Below are positions 32,755-41,367 of a stretch of DNA of 64,000 nucleotides, one piece after another. The notes beneath the pieces were generated by a model that did no database searches, was not told the DNA's origin, and saw only the letters and a list, made by a program, of their open reading frames with translations. The stretch is from CAWCUZ01 sp963798795. GTDB lineage: Bacteria; Acidobacteriota; Vicinamibacteria; Vicinamibacterales; SCN-69-37. The translations under genes were made by a program, and so were the position numbers. Location: NCBI GenBank assembly GCA_963798795.1, contig CAWCUZ010000002.1, forward strand, positions 310,001 through 374,000, in the 5' to 3' direction. The first letter of the stretch is position 1, and the number at the start of each line of letters is the position of its first letter.

Positions 32755-33356
32755 TGATATTCGATGCGCAGATTGGACACGATGGCCACCGGCCGGCCGG
32801 GCGAGTCGAACACCTCCGTGCCGCCTCGCGTGAGCACCGTCAGCCGGACGCCCACGATCCCGAGGCTCGACACGCCGGCCGGGATCGCCACGACGATCGG
32901 CGTGGCCCGGCCCGGCGCGATCGCCTTCACGCCGCCAGGCCCCGTGCCCGGCAACCGGTCGAACAGGTCCTGCATCGTCCGGATCTCGCTGCTGGCGGCG
33001 ACGCGGTCGATGACGGCGCCGGTGGCGCGGACGATGGCCACGATCGCCTCCTGCCGCGCAAAGCCGACGGCGGGCGGCGTGTCGGCGGCCGGGGTCGTGA
33101 AGCGGTTGTGCAGATCGAAACGCAGCGTGGCGCCGCCCGTGTGCCTGGGAATCGTCATGGCGACGCCGTCGGCGGGCCGGGCGCCGATCGCGATATCGCA
33201 GAAGTGCCGATGGCTCTTGAGGCCCGCGCCCAGGTCTGCGGCGCATGCCGCCGCCGTGGAGACCTTGCCGGTCGGCGGCACGGTCGTACGCTGCGCCGCG
33301 CCCGGAACGGCCGCCGCCGCGGCGATCGTCACCGCGGCCCACGCTACACGCCACAT
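32751..33356 (-). CDS. Secreted protein of unknown function
   Basis: 201 residues from ATG 33356. The signal peptide is WRVAWAAVTIAAAAAVPGAA, cleaved before QRTTV. The mature part has beta-rich segments (GGATLRFDLHNRFTT, ARQEAIVAIVRATGAVIDRV, GVRLTVLTRGGTEVFD, VAIVSNLRIEY) and two cysteines (ACAADL, HFCDIAI) that could pair. I do not recognise a family. A TATACT box (33369-33364) lies 7 nt before the ATG, so it may be leaderless. It is coupled to the YpdA-like gene by GTGA and lies just downstream of folE. Confidence 0.7.
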   Translation of the reverse strand: MWRVAWAAVTIAAAAAVPGAAQRTTVPPTGKVSTAAACAADLGAGLKSHRHFCDIAIGARPADGVAMTIPRHTGGATLRFDLHNRFTTPAADTPPAVGFARQEAIVAIVRATGAVIDRVAASSEIRTMQDLFDRLPGTGPGGVKAIAPGRATPIVVAIPAGVSSLGIVGVRLTVLTRGGTEVFDSPGRPVAIVSNLRIEYQ

Positions 33357-33379
33357 CACAAGGAGTATAGCAAGGCGCG

Positions 33380-33985
33380 TCAGTCCGGCAGACACGCGAG
33401 GCCGTCGATGACCAGGTCGCGCGTGGCGGCGCCACCGTCGCCGCGTCGGCGGATGAGCTCCAGGAATTCGTGCCGCGTGCGCGCATCGTCGCGGAACACA
33501 CCGAGCATCGCACTCGTCACGGTGACCGCGTTCTGTTTTTCGACGCCGCGCATCGCCATGCACAGGTGCGTCGCTTCCATCACGACCGCGACGCCGAGCG
33601 GGTCAATGGCGTCCCGGATGGTCTCGGCGATCTGCGACGTGAGCCGCTCCTGCACCTGCAGGCGGCGCGCGAACACCTCCACGAGCCGCGGCAGCTTGCT
33701 CAGGCCGATCACGCGCCGGTTCGGCAGGTACGCCACGTGGCACCGGCCGAAGAACGGCAGCAGGTGGTGCTCGCAGAGGCTGTAGAAGTCGATGTCGCGC
33801 ACGATCACCATCTCGCTATACTCGACAGTGAAGAGCGCGTTGTTGAGGACGGTCTTGATGTCGGTCCGGTATCCGCTCGTGAGGAAGCGCAGCGACTGCT
33901 CGATCCGGCGGGGCGTCTCGCGCAGGCCGTCGCGATCGGGATCCTCGCCGAGTCCGCGCAGCAAGTCGCGAATCGTGTCCTGCAT
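33380..33985 (-). CDS. folE: GTP cyclohydrolase I
   Basis: About 201 residues. It converts GTP to 7,8-dihydroneopterin triphosphate and formate, the first step of folate and pterin synthesis. The zinc and active-site residues are present: SLCEHHLLPFFG (Cys and His ligands), then VIGLSKLPRLVEVFARRLQV and QERLTSQIA, THLCMAMRGVEKQ (second Cys ligand). It would form a cytoplasmic decamer. Two ATGs are possible, 33988 and 33985; a TAGAAT -10 box (33997-33992) is 3 and 6 nt away, so the second fits a leaderless start. It is divergent from, and overlaps the start of, the TPR lipoprotein gene. Confidence 0.95.
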   Translation of the reverse strand: MQDTIRDLLRGLGEDPDRDGLRETPRRIEQSLRFLTSGYRTDIKTVLNNALFTVEYSEMVIVRDIDFYSLCEHHLLPFFGRCHVAYLPNRRVIGLSKLPRLVEVFARRLQVQERLTSQIAETIRDAIDPLGVAVVMEATHLCMAMRGVEKQNAVTVTSAMLGVFRDDARTRHEFLELIRRRGDGGAATRDLVIDGLACLPD

Positions 33986-34739
33986 CATCGCATTCTACCT
34001 TGCCGCCTGCGGCGGCCTGATCCCGGCGGCGTACGCGCAGCAATCAGCCCCGGCCGATCCGGACGCGCTGTACCGCCAGCGCGAGAACCTGCCCGATGCG
34101 CGCCGCGCCGCCGGGATCTGGAGCGCGCAGGTCGACGCCGGTGGATCCTACGAGGCAGCCTGGAAGCTCGCGCGCGTGGACTACTGGCTTGGCACCCGCG
34201 GCGACGAGGCCGAGCGCCGCCCGGCGCTGGAAGGCGGGGTCAGAGCCGGCGAACTCGCGGCCCGGCTCCAGCCCGATCGGCCCGAGGGGCATTTCTGGCT
34301 CGCCGCCGACGAGGGTGCCCTCGCCCAGGGCTTCGGACTGCTGCAGGGACTGAAGTACCGCGGCCGCGTCAAGTCGGAGCTGGAGCGCGTGCTCGCGATC
34401 GATCCGGCCTGGCTCCAGGGCTCGGCGGACCGGGCGCTCGGCGTCTGGTACTGGAAGGTGCCGGGGCTGTTCGGCGGCAGCCGGTCCCAGGCGATCGCAC
34501 ACCTCCGCCGCGCGCTCGCCTACAACCCGCAAAGCACGGCCACGCTCGAGTACCTCGGCGAGGTCCTGCTGGCCGACGGCCGGCGCGACGAAGCCAGGGC
34601 GGCGTTCGAACGCTGCCTCGCCGCGCCGCTCGACCCCGACTGGGCGCCCGAGGATCGCGAATTCAAGCGTCTCGCGGCCGAGCGGTTGAAGTCGCTGACG
34701 GGAGGGGCGGACGGTCGAATCCATCCGGGCCGGGTCTGA
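33975..34739 (+). CDS. Putative TPR lipoprotein
   Basis: 254 residues from GTG 33975, the only plausible start near a short apolar segment ending in a lipobox-like LAAC (CIIAFYLAACGGLIPAAYAQ). If Sec-processed at that Cys it would be a lipoprotein; cleavage after AYA is the alternative. The body is helical repeats: GGSYEAAWKLARVDYWLGTR, RGRVKSELERVLAIDP, GVWYWKVPGLFGGSRSQAIA, HLRRALAYNPQSTATLEYLG. The last resemble TatT/TPR proteins of TRAP transporters (LPGWFGGS-type motif). The start overlaps folE on the other strand. Confidence 0.65.
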   Translation: MSCIIAFYLAACGGLIPAAYAQQSAPADPDALYRQRENLPDARRAAGIWSAQVDAGGSYEAAWKLARVDYWLGTRGDEAERRPALEGGVRAGELAARLQPDRPEGHFWLAADEGALAQGFGLLQGLKYRGRVKSELERVLAIDPAWLQGSADRALGVWYWKVPGLFGGSRSQAIAHLRRALAYNPQSTATLEYLGEVLLADGRRDEARAAFERCLAAPLDPDWAPEDREFKRLAAERLKSLTGGADGRIHPGRV

Positions 34740-34748
34740 AGACCCGGC
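34729..34748. terminator. Hairpin with TGAA loop between convergent genes
   Basis: GCCGGGTC and GACCCGGC form a perfect 8-bp stem around TGAA; the loop contains the stop codon of the TPR gene (34737-34739). Only 6 bp remain to the end of the dehydrogenase gene on the other strand, so it could serve both. Confidence 0.5.
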
Positions 34749-34754
34749 GCTCCA

Positions 34755-35630
34755 TCAGACAGCCGAGCGCCCAGAGCCGTCAGGTACCTTGTAAAACCCC
34801 TCACCCGCCTTGCGGCCGACCTTGCCGGCCAGCACCATGCGCTTGAGCAGCGGCGGCGCGGCGAACATCGGGTTCTTGTACTCGTCGAACATGATGTTGG
34901 CGATGTAGTAGGTGGTGTCGAGCCCGACGAAATCCAGCAGCGTCAGCGGCCCCATCGGATAGCCGCAGCCGAGCTTCATGCCCTTGTCGATGTCCTCGAC
35001 CGTGCCGAGCCCCTGCTCGTAACAGCGGATCGCGTCGAGCAGATAGGGCACGAGCAGCCGATTGACGATGAAGCCCGGCTTGTCGGGGGCGGTGATCGGC
35101 TCCTTGCCCAGCGACTGGGAAAACGCGAACAGCGCCTTGTAGGTCTCGTCGCTCGTCGTCAGCGCGCGCACGACTTCGACGAGCTTCATGAGCGGCACCG
35201 GGTTGAAGAAGTGCAGGCCGCCGAACCGGTCGGGGCGCCTGGTGCGCGCGGCCAGCTCCGTGATGCAGAGCGACGAGGTGTTGGACGCGAAGACGGCGTG
35301 ATCGCCCACGAGGGCGTCGAGCGCCGTGTAGGCGGCAACCTTCTCGTCGATGTTCTCGATGATCGCTTCGATGATGAGGTCGCAATCCGCCAGAGCGCCG
35401 AACTCGGTGGCGCCGCCCAATCGGCCGAGCGTGCTGTCGCGCAGGTCGGCCGTCACCTTGCCCTTGCTGACGCCGTCTTCGAGGAACTTGCGGATGCGGC
35501 CGAGCCCCTTGTCGAGTGCGCCCTGGTTCACCTCGCGGACGATGGTCTTGTAGCCGGCGGCCGCCGAGACCTGCGCGATCCCCGCGCCCATCAGCCCGCA
35601 CCCCAGAACTCCCACAGTGTTGATCTGCAT
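34755..35630 (-). CDS. hbd: 3-hydroxybutyryl-CoA (3-hydroxyacyl-CoA) dehydrogenase
   Basis: 291 residues. It oxidises (S)-3-hydroxyacyl-CoA to 3-ketoacyl-CoA with NAD(P), or the reverse. The Rossmann motif is GVLGCGLMGAGIAQVSAAAG at the N-terminus; NTSSLCITELAARTRRPDRF precedes the catalytic His in GLHFFNPVPLMKLVEVV; DKPGFIVNRLLVPYLLDAIR is the second-domain signature; GYPMGPLTLLDFVGLDTTYY follows. The length fits the short monofunctional form. A thiolase lies 57 bp upstream, so the two supply successive steps of beta-oxidation or acetoacetyl-CoA chemistry. Confidence 0.94.
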   Translation of the reverse strand: MQINTVGVLGCGLMGAGIAQVSAAAGYKTIVREVNQGALDKGLGRIRKFLEDGVSKGKVTADLRDSTLGRLGGATEFGALADCDLIIEAIIENIDEKVAAYTALDALVGDHAVFASNTSSLCITELAARTRRPDRFGGLHFFNPVPLMKLVEVVRALTTSDETYKALFAFSQSLGKEPITAPDKPGFIVNRLLVPYLLDAIRCYEQGLGTVEDIDKGMKLGCGYPMGPLTLLDFVGLDTTYYIANIMFDEYKNPMFAAPPLLKRMVLAGKVGRKAGEGFYKVPDGSGRSAV

Positions 35631-35655
35631 CAGACGACCCTTCGTGATGTGTGCG

Positions 35656-35680
35656 GGGGTCAGACCTCAGGTCTGACCCC
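35656..35680. repeat. 25-bp perfect palindrome GGGGTCAGACCT-C-AGGTCTGACCCC
   Basis: Twelve-base arms around a single centre base lie in the 57-bp gap between the thiolase and dehydrogenase genes. The arms resemble the GGGTC/GACCC palindromes at 24939-25201 and 42478. It is probably a dispersed repeat and possibly attenuates or processes the message. Confidence 0.7.
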
Positions 35681-35687
35681 GGAAACG

Positions 35688-36869
35688 TCAGAGCCTCTCG
35701 ACGATCGCCGCGATGCCCTGGCCGCCGCCGATACAGGCGGTGGCGAGACCGTACGTCTTGTGCCGGCGGCCCAGCTCGAGGGTGAGCGTGAGAAGCAGGC
35801 GGGTACCGGTCATCCCGAGGGGATGGCCGAGAGCGATGGCGCCGCCGTTGACGTTGGTCCGGTCCCGATCCAGACCGAGCTCCTTTTCGACGGCGAGATA
35901 CTGACCGGCGAAGGCTTCGTTCACTTCGACGAGGTCGATCTGGCCGAGGGTCATCCCGAGGCGGTCGAGCAGCTTGCGCGTGGCCGGCGCCGGGCCCATG
36001 CCCATGTAGGACGGGTCGACGCCCACCGCGGCCCAGCCGCAGAGCCGCGCCAGCGGCGTCAGGCTGCGCGCCGTGATCGCCTTCTCGGACGCCAGGATCA
36101 GCGCGGCGCCGCCGTCCACGATGCCGCTGGCATTCCCCGCCGTGACCGATCCCTCCCTGGAGAACGCGGGCGGCAGTTTCGCCAGCCCCTCCATCGTCGT
36201 GTCCGGCCGCAGGTGGTCGTCGGTGCTGACGATGGTCAGGCCCTTGCGCGTCTTGATTTCGACCGGCACGACCTCGTCTTTGAACAGACCGTCGGCCCAG
36301 GCGCGGGCGGCGGCCTGCTGGCTGCGGATCGCGTAGCGATCCTGCTCCTCGCGCGAGATGTCGTACTTCGCCGCGCACTTCTCCGCGGTCTGCGCCATGA
36401 ACAGGCCGCAGTATGGATCGAGCAGGGCCTCGTACAGGTAGTCCTCGAGCTTGCCCTGCCCGAGCCGCAAGCCGCCGCGCAGCCCGCGGATGACGTGCGG
36501 CGCCTGACTCATGCTCTCGATGCCGCCGGTGAGCACGAGGTCCGCCTCGTCGAGCTGGATCATCTGCGCGCCGCTGACGGCCGCCTGGATGCCGGACCCG
36601 CAGAGCCGGTTCACCGTGAGCGCCGGCACCTCGACCGGGACGCCTGCCTTGAGCGCCACGTGCCGGGCGCCGTAGATGGCGTCGCTGCTCGTCTGCAGCA
36701 CGTTGCCGACGACGGCGTGCTCGATCCACTCCGGCTTGACGCCGGTGCGCTCGAAGGCGGCGCGCGCCGCAATCGCGCCGAGCTCCAGCGCCGAGACGTC
36801 CTTGAGCGCGCCGTTGTATTCCGTCATCGGGGTCCGCGCCCCGCCCACGATGAACACGTCCTTGGCCAT
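35688..36869 (-). CDS. Acetyl-CoA acetyltransferase (thiolase)
   Basis: 393 residues. It condenses two acetyl-CoA or thiolyses 3-ketoacyl-CoA. The acylated Cys is in VNRLCGSGIQAAVSGAQMI (about residue 90), the His in NGGAIALGHPLGMTGTRLLL, and the second Cys in ATACIGGGQGIAAIVERL. Length and motifs fit the degradative/biosynthetic thiolase family (PaaJ/AtoB/FadA group); chain-length preference cannot be read. ATG 36869 has a GAGGAA-type ribosome site. It lies upstream of the 3-hydroxyacyl-CoA dehydrogenase; a second thiolase is at 40119-41345. Confidence 0.93.
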   Translation of the reverse strand: MAKDVFIVGGARTPMTEYNGALKDVSALELGAIAARAAFERTGVKPEWIEHAVVGNVLQTSSDAIYGARHVALKAGVPVEVPALTVNRLCGSGIQAAVSGAQMIQLDEADLVLTGGIESMSQAPHVIRGLRGGLRLGQGKLEDYLYEALLDPYCGLFMAQTAEKCAAKYDISREEQDRYAIRSQQAAARAWADGLFKDEVVPVEIKTRKGLTIVSTDDHLRPDTTMEGLAKLPPAFSREGSVTAGNASGIVDGGAALILASEKAITARSLTPLARLCGWAAVGVDPSYMGMGPAPATRKLLDRLGMTLGQIDLVEVNEAFAGQYLAVEKELGLDRDRTNVNGGAIALGHPLGMTGTRLLLTLTLELGRRHKTYGLATACIGGGQGIAAIVERL

Positions 36870-36926
36870 GACTTCCCGTTCCTCTCGACAAGGCCGGCCC
36901 GGGCCCGGCGTGGTTGATGGGCCTCG

Positions 36927-37982
36927 TCAGCGCTCACGCGCGCGGCGGGCGATCCACTCGCCGACTTCGGTCGTGCCGCGCGATCCGCCGACGTCGCTGG
37001 TGGTCTCGCCCGCCTGCACCGCGGCCTCGACGGCCGCCTCGATCCGCTGGGCTTCGGCGCGCCAGCCGAGCGTGTCGAGCATCAGCGCCGCCGACAGGAT
37101 GGCCCCCATGGGATTCGCCACGTTCTTTCCCGCGAGCGGCGGCGCCGATCCGTGCACCGGCTCGAACAGCGACGTGCGCCCCGGGTGCAGATTGCCGGAC
37201 GCCGCCATGCCGAGGCCGCCCTGCAGCGCCCCGCCGATGTCCGTGACGATGTCGCCGAACAGGTTGTTCGTGACGATGACCTGGAACTGCCCGGGGGCGG
37301 TGACCAGGAACATCGCCAGCGCGTCGATGTAGAGATGGCGTGCCTCGATGTCGGGGAACTCGGCCGCCACCTCCCGGAAGACGCGCTGCCAGAGCGCGTG
37401 TCCCTGCGCCATCGCGTTGCTCTTGTCGGCCATGCACACGCGCGACAGCCGGTTCGCGCGCGCGAACTCGAATGCGACACGGATGATGCGATGCACGCCC
37501 TTGTAGGTGTTGATCTCCTCCTGGATGGCGATCTCATCCGGCGTCCCGGCCTTGAACCGGCCGCCGATGCCCACGTACACGCCCTCGGTGTTCTCGCGGA
37601 ACACGACGAAGTTGACGTCGGCGCGCGTGCGCCCCTTCAGCGGACAGAGCCGGTCGTCCAGCAGCCGGACCGGACGATAGTTGACGTAGAGATCCAGCGC
37701 GAAGCGGGTGCCGAGCAGGATGTCGCGGGCGTGCCGGTTGTCGGGCACGCGCGGATCGCCCAGCGCGCCGAGCAGAATCGCGTCGAACGTCCGCAGCCGA
37801 TCGTAGCCGTCGGGCGGGAGCGTCTCACCCGTGGCGAGAAAGTGGTCCGCGCCCCACGGCAGCGTCTCGAGGGCGAGATCGCGGCCGGCCGACGCCGACA
37901 CCGCCGTCAAGACCTTGACGGCCTCGGCGATGACGTCCTTGCCGATTCCGTCGCCGGGGATCACCGCGATGCGCGTCGCCAT
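36927..37982 (-). CDS. Isocitrate/isopropylmalate dehydrogenase family protein, tartrate-dehydrogenase-like
   Basis: About 351 residues from ATG 37982 (MATRIAVIPGDGIGKDVIAE). Beta-decarboxylating dehydrogenase marks: FVVFRENTEGVYVGIGGRF, IQEEINTYKGVHRIIRVAFE, DKSNAMAQGHALWQ, DALAMFLVTAPGQFQVIVTN and NLFGDIVTDIGGALQGGLGM, then FEPVHGSAPPLAGKNVANP. RENTEG with GIGGR is closer to tartrate/D-malate dehydrogenases than to LeuB, which has RELTGG-type sequence there; annotation pipelines often call it leuB. It would oxidise a 2-hydroxy acid with NAD and Mg. No leu genes are nearby, which disfavours a leucine role. Confidence 0.85.
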   Translation of the reverse strand: MATRIAVIPGDGIGKDVIAEAVKVLTAVSASAGRDLALETLPWGADHFLATGETLPPDGYDRLRTFDAILLGALGDPRVPDNRHARDILLGTRFALDLYVNYRPVRLLDDRLCPLKGRTRADVNFVVFRENTEGVYVGIGGRFKAGTPDEIAIQEEINTYKGVHRIIRVAFEFARANRLSRVCMADKSNAMAQGHALWQRVFREVAAEFPDIEARHLYIDALAMFLVTAPGQFQVIVTNNLFGDIVTDIGGALQGGLGMAASGNLHPGRTSLFEPVHGSAPPLAGKNVANPMGAILSAALMLDTLGWRAEAQRIEAAVEAAVQAGETTSDVGGSRGTTEVGEWIARRARER

Positions 37983-38030
37983 CGACCCAACCACCAATCA
38001 TACGTGATTCCCGCGCCGGCTTCGACGACA

Positions 38031-40112
38031 TCAGCGGATCTGGCGGAATGGCTGGCCAGCCTCGTAGAGCGCCAGCCGCCCGCGCAGGTCGTCGGCCAGC
38101 CGATTGCGGCCCTGCGCGCGCGCGAGAGCCAGTGCTTCGCGCGCCGTTGACGCGGCCTCGGCGAACCGTCCGGTTTCCGCGCGGCCCGCCGCGAGCGCGT
38201 CGAGCGCGAGCGGATCGCGCCGGTTCGTCAGCGAGACGGCGAGACCGGCCAGCGCCGTCGCCCGGGCCCCGTCCCGCACGTCATCGTCCAGCGTGGTGGC
38301 GAGCAGCCACGCGAACCGGGTCAGCAGCTGCGGGTCGTCGGGACGCGCGTCCAGCGCGGCCTGGAAGTTCCGGGCGGACTCCTCCGTGCGGCCCTGCGCC
38401 GCGTAGGCGTCTCCCAGGTTTCGATAGGCCTGGGTCAGCGTGGGATCGAGAGCGAGCGCGCGCGTGAGGTGTGGAATGCCCTCGGCATATTCGCCCCGCT
38501 GACACAGCACGGCACCCAGGTTCAGATGCGCCACGGCCGACCGGTCGTTCAGCAGGACCGCCAGCCGCAACTGCGATTCAGCCTCCTCGAAGCGGCCGGC
38601 CTGATACAGAAACATGCCGTAGCTGACGCGAGCCCTCGGGTTGCGCGGGCGCTTCAAGGTGGTGTCGAGCCAGATGTGCGCTTCGCTGCGGTAGTCGAGG
38701 CTGCGGGCGCGCGTGGCGGCGATCGCGGCCGTGACAGCCACCACGGTCAACAGGACGCCCGCACCGATCGTCACACGCCGGCGGCTCTCGACAGACATGG
38801 CCAGGCGCGGCCCGATCCAATCGGCCAGGACGGCCGCGCCGATCACGACGACCGCGATGACGGCAGCAAGCGGCAGGTACATCCGATGCTCCGCGGCCAC
38901 TTCGGTGACGATGGGCAGCACGCTCGACGTCGGCGCGAGAATGGCGAAGAACCAGGCGCCGGCAAATGCCCACGGACTCCGCCGCCACAGGCCCCAGGCG
39001 GTCGTCGCCGCCAGCGCTGTGAGGAATACGGCCTGGGGGGCCGTCTGCACCAGCAACTGGCGCGGCCATCCGTAGTCCAGTACGAGCGGCGCGGGCCAGA
39101 TCGCGAGCCGCAGGTAGCGGACGACGACGGCCGCCTGAGTGGTCAGATAGCTGCCCCACGTCCAGCCGTCGAGGCCCGAGCCAACCGAATGACTGCGAGG
39201 CTGCGACAGGACGAGAAGTCCGAGGATGATCCAGGTCGAGGCCAGCGCCGCGTACAAGGGCGTTCGGCTCCCGGCCCCCGGCGTTCGGCTCTCGGCCCCC
39301 GGCGGGCGCGCGAACAGGTAGTCCCAGACCCAGACCGCCAGTGGCGCCGACACCATCACCTCTTTGGTGCCCATGCCCAGCGCGCACGCGGCCACGGAGG
39401 CCGCCCTCCACGTCGTGCGATGACCGACCGGTTCGCCGGCGCGAATCGCACAGTAGAGCGTCAGCAGATAGAACAGCCCCATCAGCGACTCGACCCGCTG
39501 GACGACGTAGGTCACCGACTCGGTCTGAAGCGGATGGACGATCCAGAGCAGCGCCACGGCGAAGGCGATCGGCGTGGCGCGCCGATCCCACACCGCCACC
39601 AGGCGCGCCGAGCGCAGCGTCCGCCGCACGACGCCGAAGAGGACGAGACCGGCTGCGAGATGGATGGCAAGGTTGACGGCGTGATACCCGAAGAGGTTCC
39701 GGCGATAGCGCGCGATCTCGGTGGCTGGGGCATCGGCGGCGGGCGCCTGCAGCGCGTCGCGCACATCCCCGGCCAGCGCGAAGTTCAGCGCCAGCGTGAG
39801 GCTCGCCACGGGGCGGCCCGACACGGTGATGTCACGCGGCGCGCTCAGGGCCTGCGTGAGCGGCCACAGGCTGCGGATGTTCGGATTCTCGACGATCGAC
39901 GGCGTGTCATCGAACAGGAACACGCCCGAAAAGCTCGTGCTGTACGCAACGAGTCCGGCGGCCAGCAGCAGCGCCGCCCAGGGCCACGTGCGCGCCCGGA
40001 GGCTCGCACCGGGTCCGGATCTCGCCGCCGCTGCGGATCTCGCCGCCGCGCGGCGGTCGGTGCGGGATCGGCTCTTCCGGACCCGTCGTGACGCCGGGCG
40101 CCTCACGGTCAC
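38031..40112 (-). CDS. Multi-pass membrane protein with C-terminal TPR repeats (TMTC-like)
   Basis: 693 residues. After a basic N-terminus there are about ten membrane spans. The first periplasmic loop carries GVFLFDDTPSIVENPNIRSL, the acidic DD typical of GT-C/TMTC and PMT-like proteins, followed by YHAVNLAIHLAAGLVLFGVV. The last 200 residues are TPR units (YGMFLYQAGRFEEAESQLRL, HLNLGAVLCQRGEYAEGIPH, AYRNLGDAYAAQGRTEESAR). This layout matches bacterial relatives of the O-mannosyltransferase TMTC family, which use a lipid-linked sugar. Activity is not proven. GTG 40112 starts 7 bp after the thiolase stop, so the two are co-transcribed. Confidence 0.75.
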   Translation of the reverse strand: MTVRRPASRRVRKSRSRTDRRAAARSAAAARSGPGASLRARTWPWAALLLAAGLVAYSTSFSGVFLFDDTPSIVENPNIRSLWPLTQALSAPRDITVSGRPVASLTLALNFALAGDVRDALQAPAADAPATEIARYRRNLFGYHAVNLAIHLAAGLVLFGVVRRTLRSARLVAVWDRRATPIAFAVALLWIVHPLQTESVTYVVQRVESLMGLFYLLTLYCAIRAGEPVGHRTTWRAASVAACALGMGTKEVMVSAPLAVWVWDYLFARPPGAESRTPGAGSRTPLYAALASTWIILGLLVLSQPRSHSVGSGLDGWTWGSYLTTQAAVVVRYLRLAIWPAPLVLDYGWPRQLLVQTAPQAVFLTALAATTAWGLWRRSPWAFAGAWFFAILAPTSSVLPIVTEVAAEHRMYLPLAAVIAVVVIGAAVLADWIGPRLAMSVESRRRVTIGAGVLLTVVAVTAAIAATRARSLDYRSEAHIWLDTTLKRPRNPRARVSYGMFLYQAGRFEEAESQLRLAVLLNDRSAVAHLNLGAVLCQRGEYAEGIPHLTRALALDPTLTQAYRNLGDAYAAQGRTEESARNFQAALDARPDDPQLLTRFAWLLATTLDDDVRDGARATALAGLAVSLTNRRDPLALDALAAGRAETGRFAEAASTAREALALARAQGRNRLADDLRGRLALYEAGQPFRQIR

Positions 40113-40118
40113 GGTCGC

Positions 40119-41345
40119 CTACGCGCGGGCGCCGTCCGGCACGCGCTCGACCGCCAGCGCCATGCCCAGTCCGCCGCTGACGCACAGCGTGGCCAGCCCG
40201 CGGCGCGCCCGCCGGCGCGCCATCTCGTACAGCAGCGTCACGACGATCCGCGTGCCGGTGCATCCGATGGGATGGCCGAGCGCGATCGCGCCGCCATTCA
40301 CATTGAGCCGCCCGGACGGAATCGGGAGGTCGCGCAACACCGACAGCACCTGCGCCGCGAACGCCTCGTTGAGCTCGACCAGGTCGAAGGCGTCGATCGT
40401 CAGGTCCAGCCGTTCGAGAAGCTTGCGAACGGCCGGCACCGGTCCGATCCCCATGATCCGCGGGTCGACGCCCGCGGTGGCCCAGCCGACGATACGCGCC
40501 ATCGGCCGGAGCCCGCGCCGGCGGACTTCGTCGCCGCTCGCCAGCACCACGGCCGCGCCGCCATCGGTGACGCCGGATGCGGATCCGGCCGTCACGATCC
40601 CGGTATGGCCGTCGACGGGCGCGAACACCGGAGCCAGCTTGCGCAGGCCCTCGATCGTCACGCCGGCGCGCGGATGCTCGTCGGTCGCGAGTTCCACCGG
40701 CCGGCCCTTCGGGTCCAGCCCGGGCGCGGGCGTGATCTCGTCAACGAATCGTCCGGCGGCCATCGCGGCCTGCGCGCGCCGCTGGCTCTCGAGCGCGTAG
40801 GCGTCCGACGCCTCGCGCGTGATCCCGCACTGGCGGGCCAGCACGTCCGCCGTCTGGCCCATGACCAGATTCGAGAGCGGACAGTTGAACCCGTCGCGAT
40901 ACATCGCGTCGACCAACGTGAAGTCCCCCATGCGGTGGCCCCACCGCGCATCCGCGCTGTCGACGAGATACGGCATGCGGCTCATCGACTCGATGCCGCC
41001 CGACACGACGATCCGGCTCTGGCCCAGTTGGATCGCCTGGGCGCCGAGCGCGATCGTCTGCAGGCCGGAGGCGCAGGCCTGGTTGATGGTCTGCGCCGGC
41101 ACCTCGTCGGGCAGGCCGGCGCGACGTCCGACCTGGCGGCCCGGGTTGGGCCCGGACCCGGCCTGGCGCGCGTGGCCGATCAGGACTTCGTCGACGTCGG
41201 CCGCCGGCACGCTGGCACGCTCGAGCGCCGCCACGGTGGCGCGGGCGCCGAGCTCAGCGGGATGGGTGTCGCGCAGGGTGCCGCCGTAGCGGCCGATCGG
41301 CGTGCGCGCGGCGCCGACGATGAAGACCTCGGGAAGCGGCATCAC
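40119..41345 (-). CDS. Acetyl-CoA C-acyltransferase (second thiolase)
   Basis: 408 residues. Cys in TINQACASGLQTIALGAQAI, His in NVNGGAIALGHPIGCTGTRI, and the C-terminal Cys in TLCVSGGLGMALAVERV. The start IVGAARTPIGRYGGTLRDTH is classical. It is only distantly like the thiolase at 35688-36869, so substrate range may differ. Starts GTG 41345 or ATG 41342 lie 5 or 8 nt after a TATCAT box (41356-41351), suggesting a leaderless promoter. It heads a run of minus-strand genes to 34755. Confidence 0.92.
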   Translation of the reverse strand: MMPLPEVFIVGAARTPIGRYGGTLRDTHPAELGARATVAALERASVPAADVDEVLIGHARQAGSGPNPGRQVGRRAGLPDEVPAQTINQACASGLQTIALGAQAIQLGQSRIVVSGGIESMSRMPYLVDSADARWGHRMGDFTLVDAMYRDGFNCPLSNLVMGQTADVLARQCGITREASDAYALESQRRAQAAMAAGRFVDEITPAPGLDPKGRPVELATDEHPRAGVTIEGLRKLAPVFAPVDGHTGIVTAGSASGVTDGGAAVVLASGDEVRRRGLRPMARIVGWATAGVDPRIMGIGPVPAVRKLLERLDLTIDAFDLVELNEAFAAQVLSVLRDLPIPSGRLNVNGGAIALGHPIGCTGTRIVVTLLYEMARRRARRGLATLCVSGGLGMALAVERVPDGARA

Positions 41346-41367
41346 GGGCCATGATAGCCCGGCCGCG

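Noticed and set aside
36927..37982. Calling the dehydrogenase leuB
   Set aside because: The RENTEG/GIGGR signature and absence of leucine genes fit tartrate/D-malate-type enzymes better; no symbol is given.
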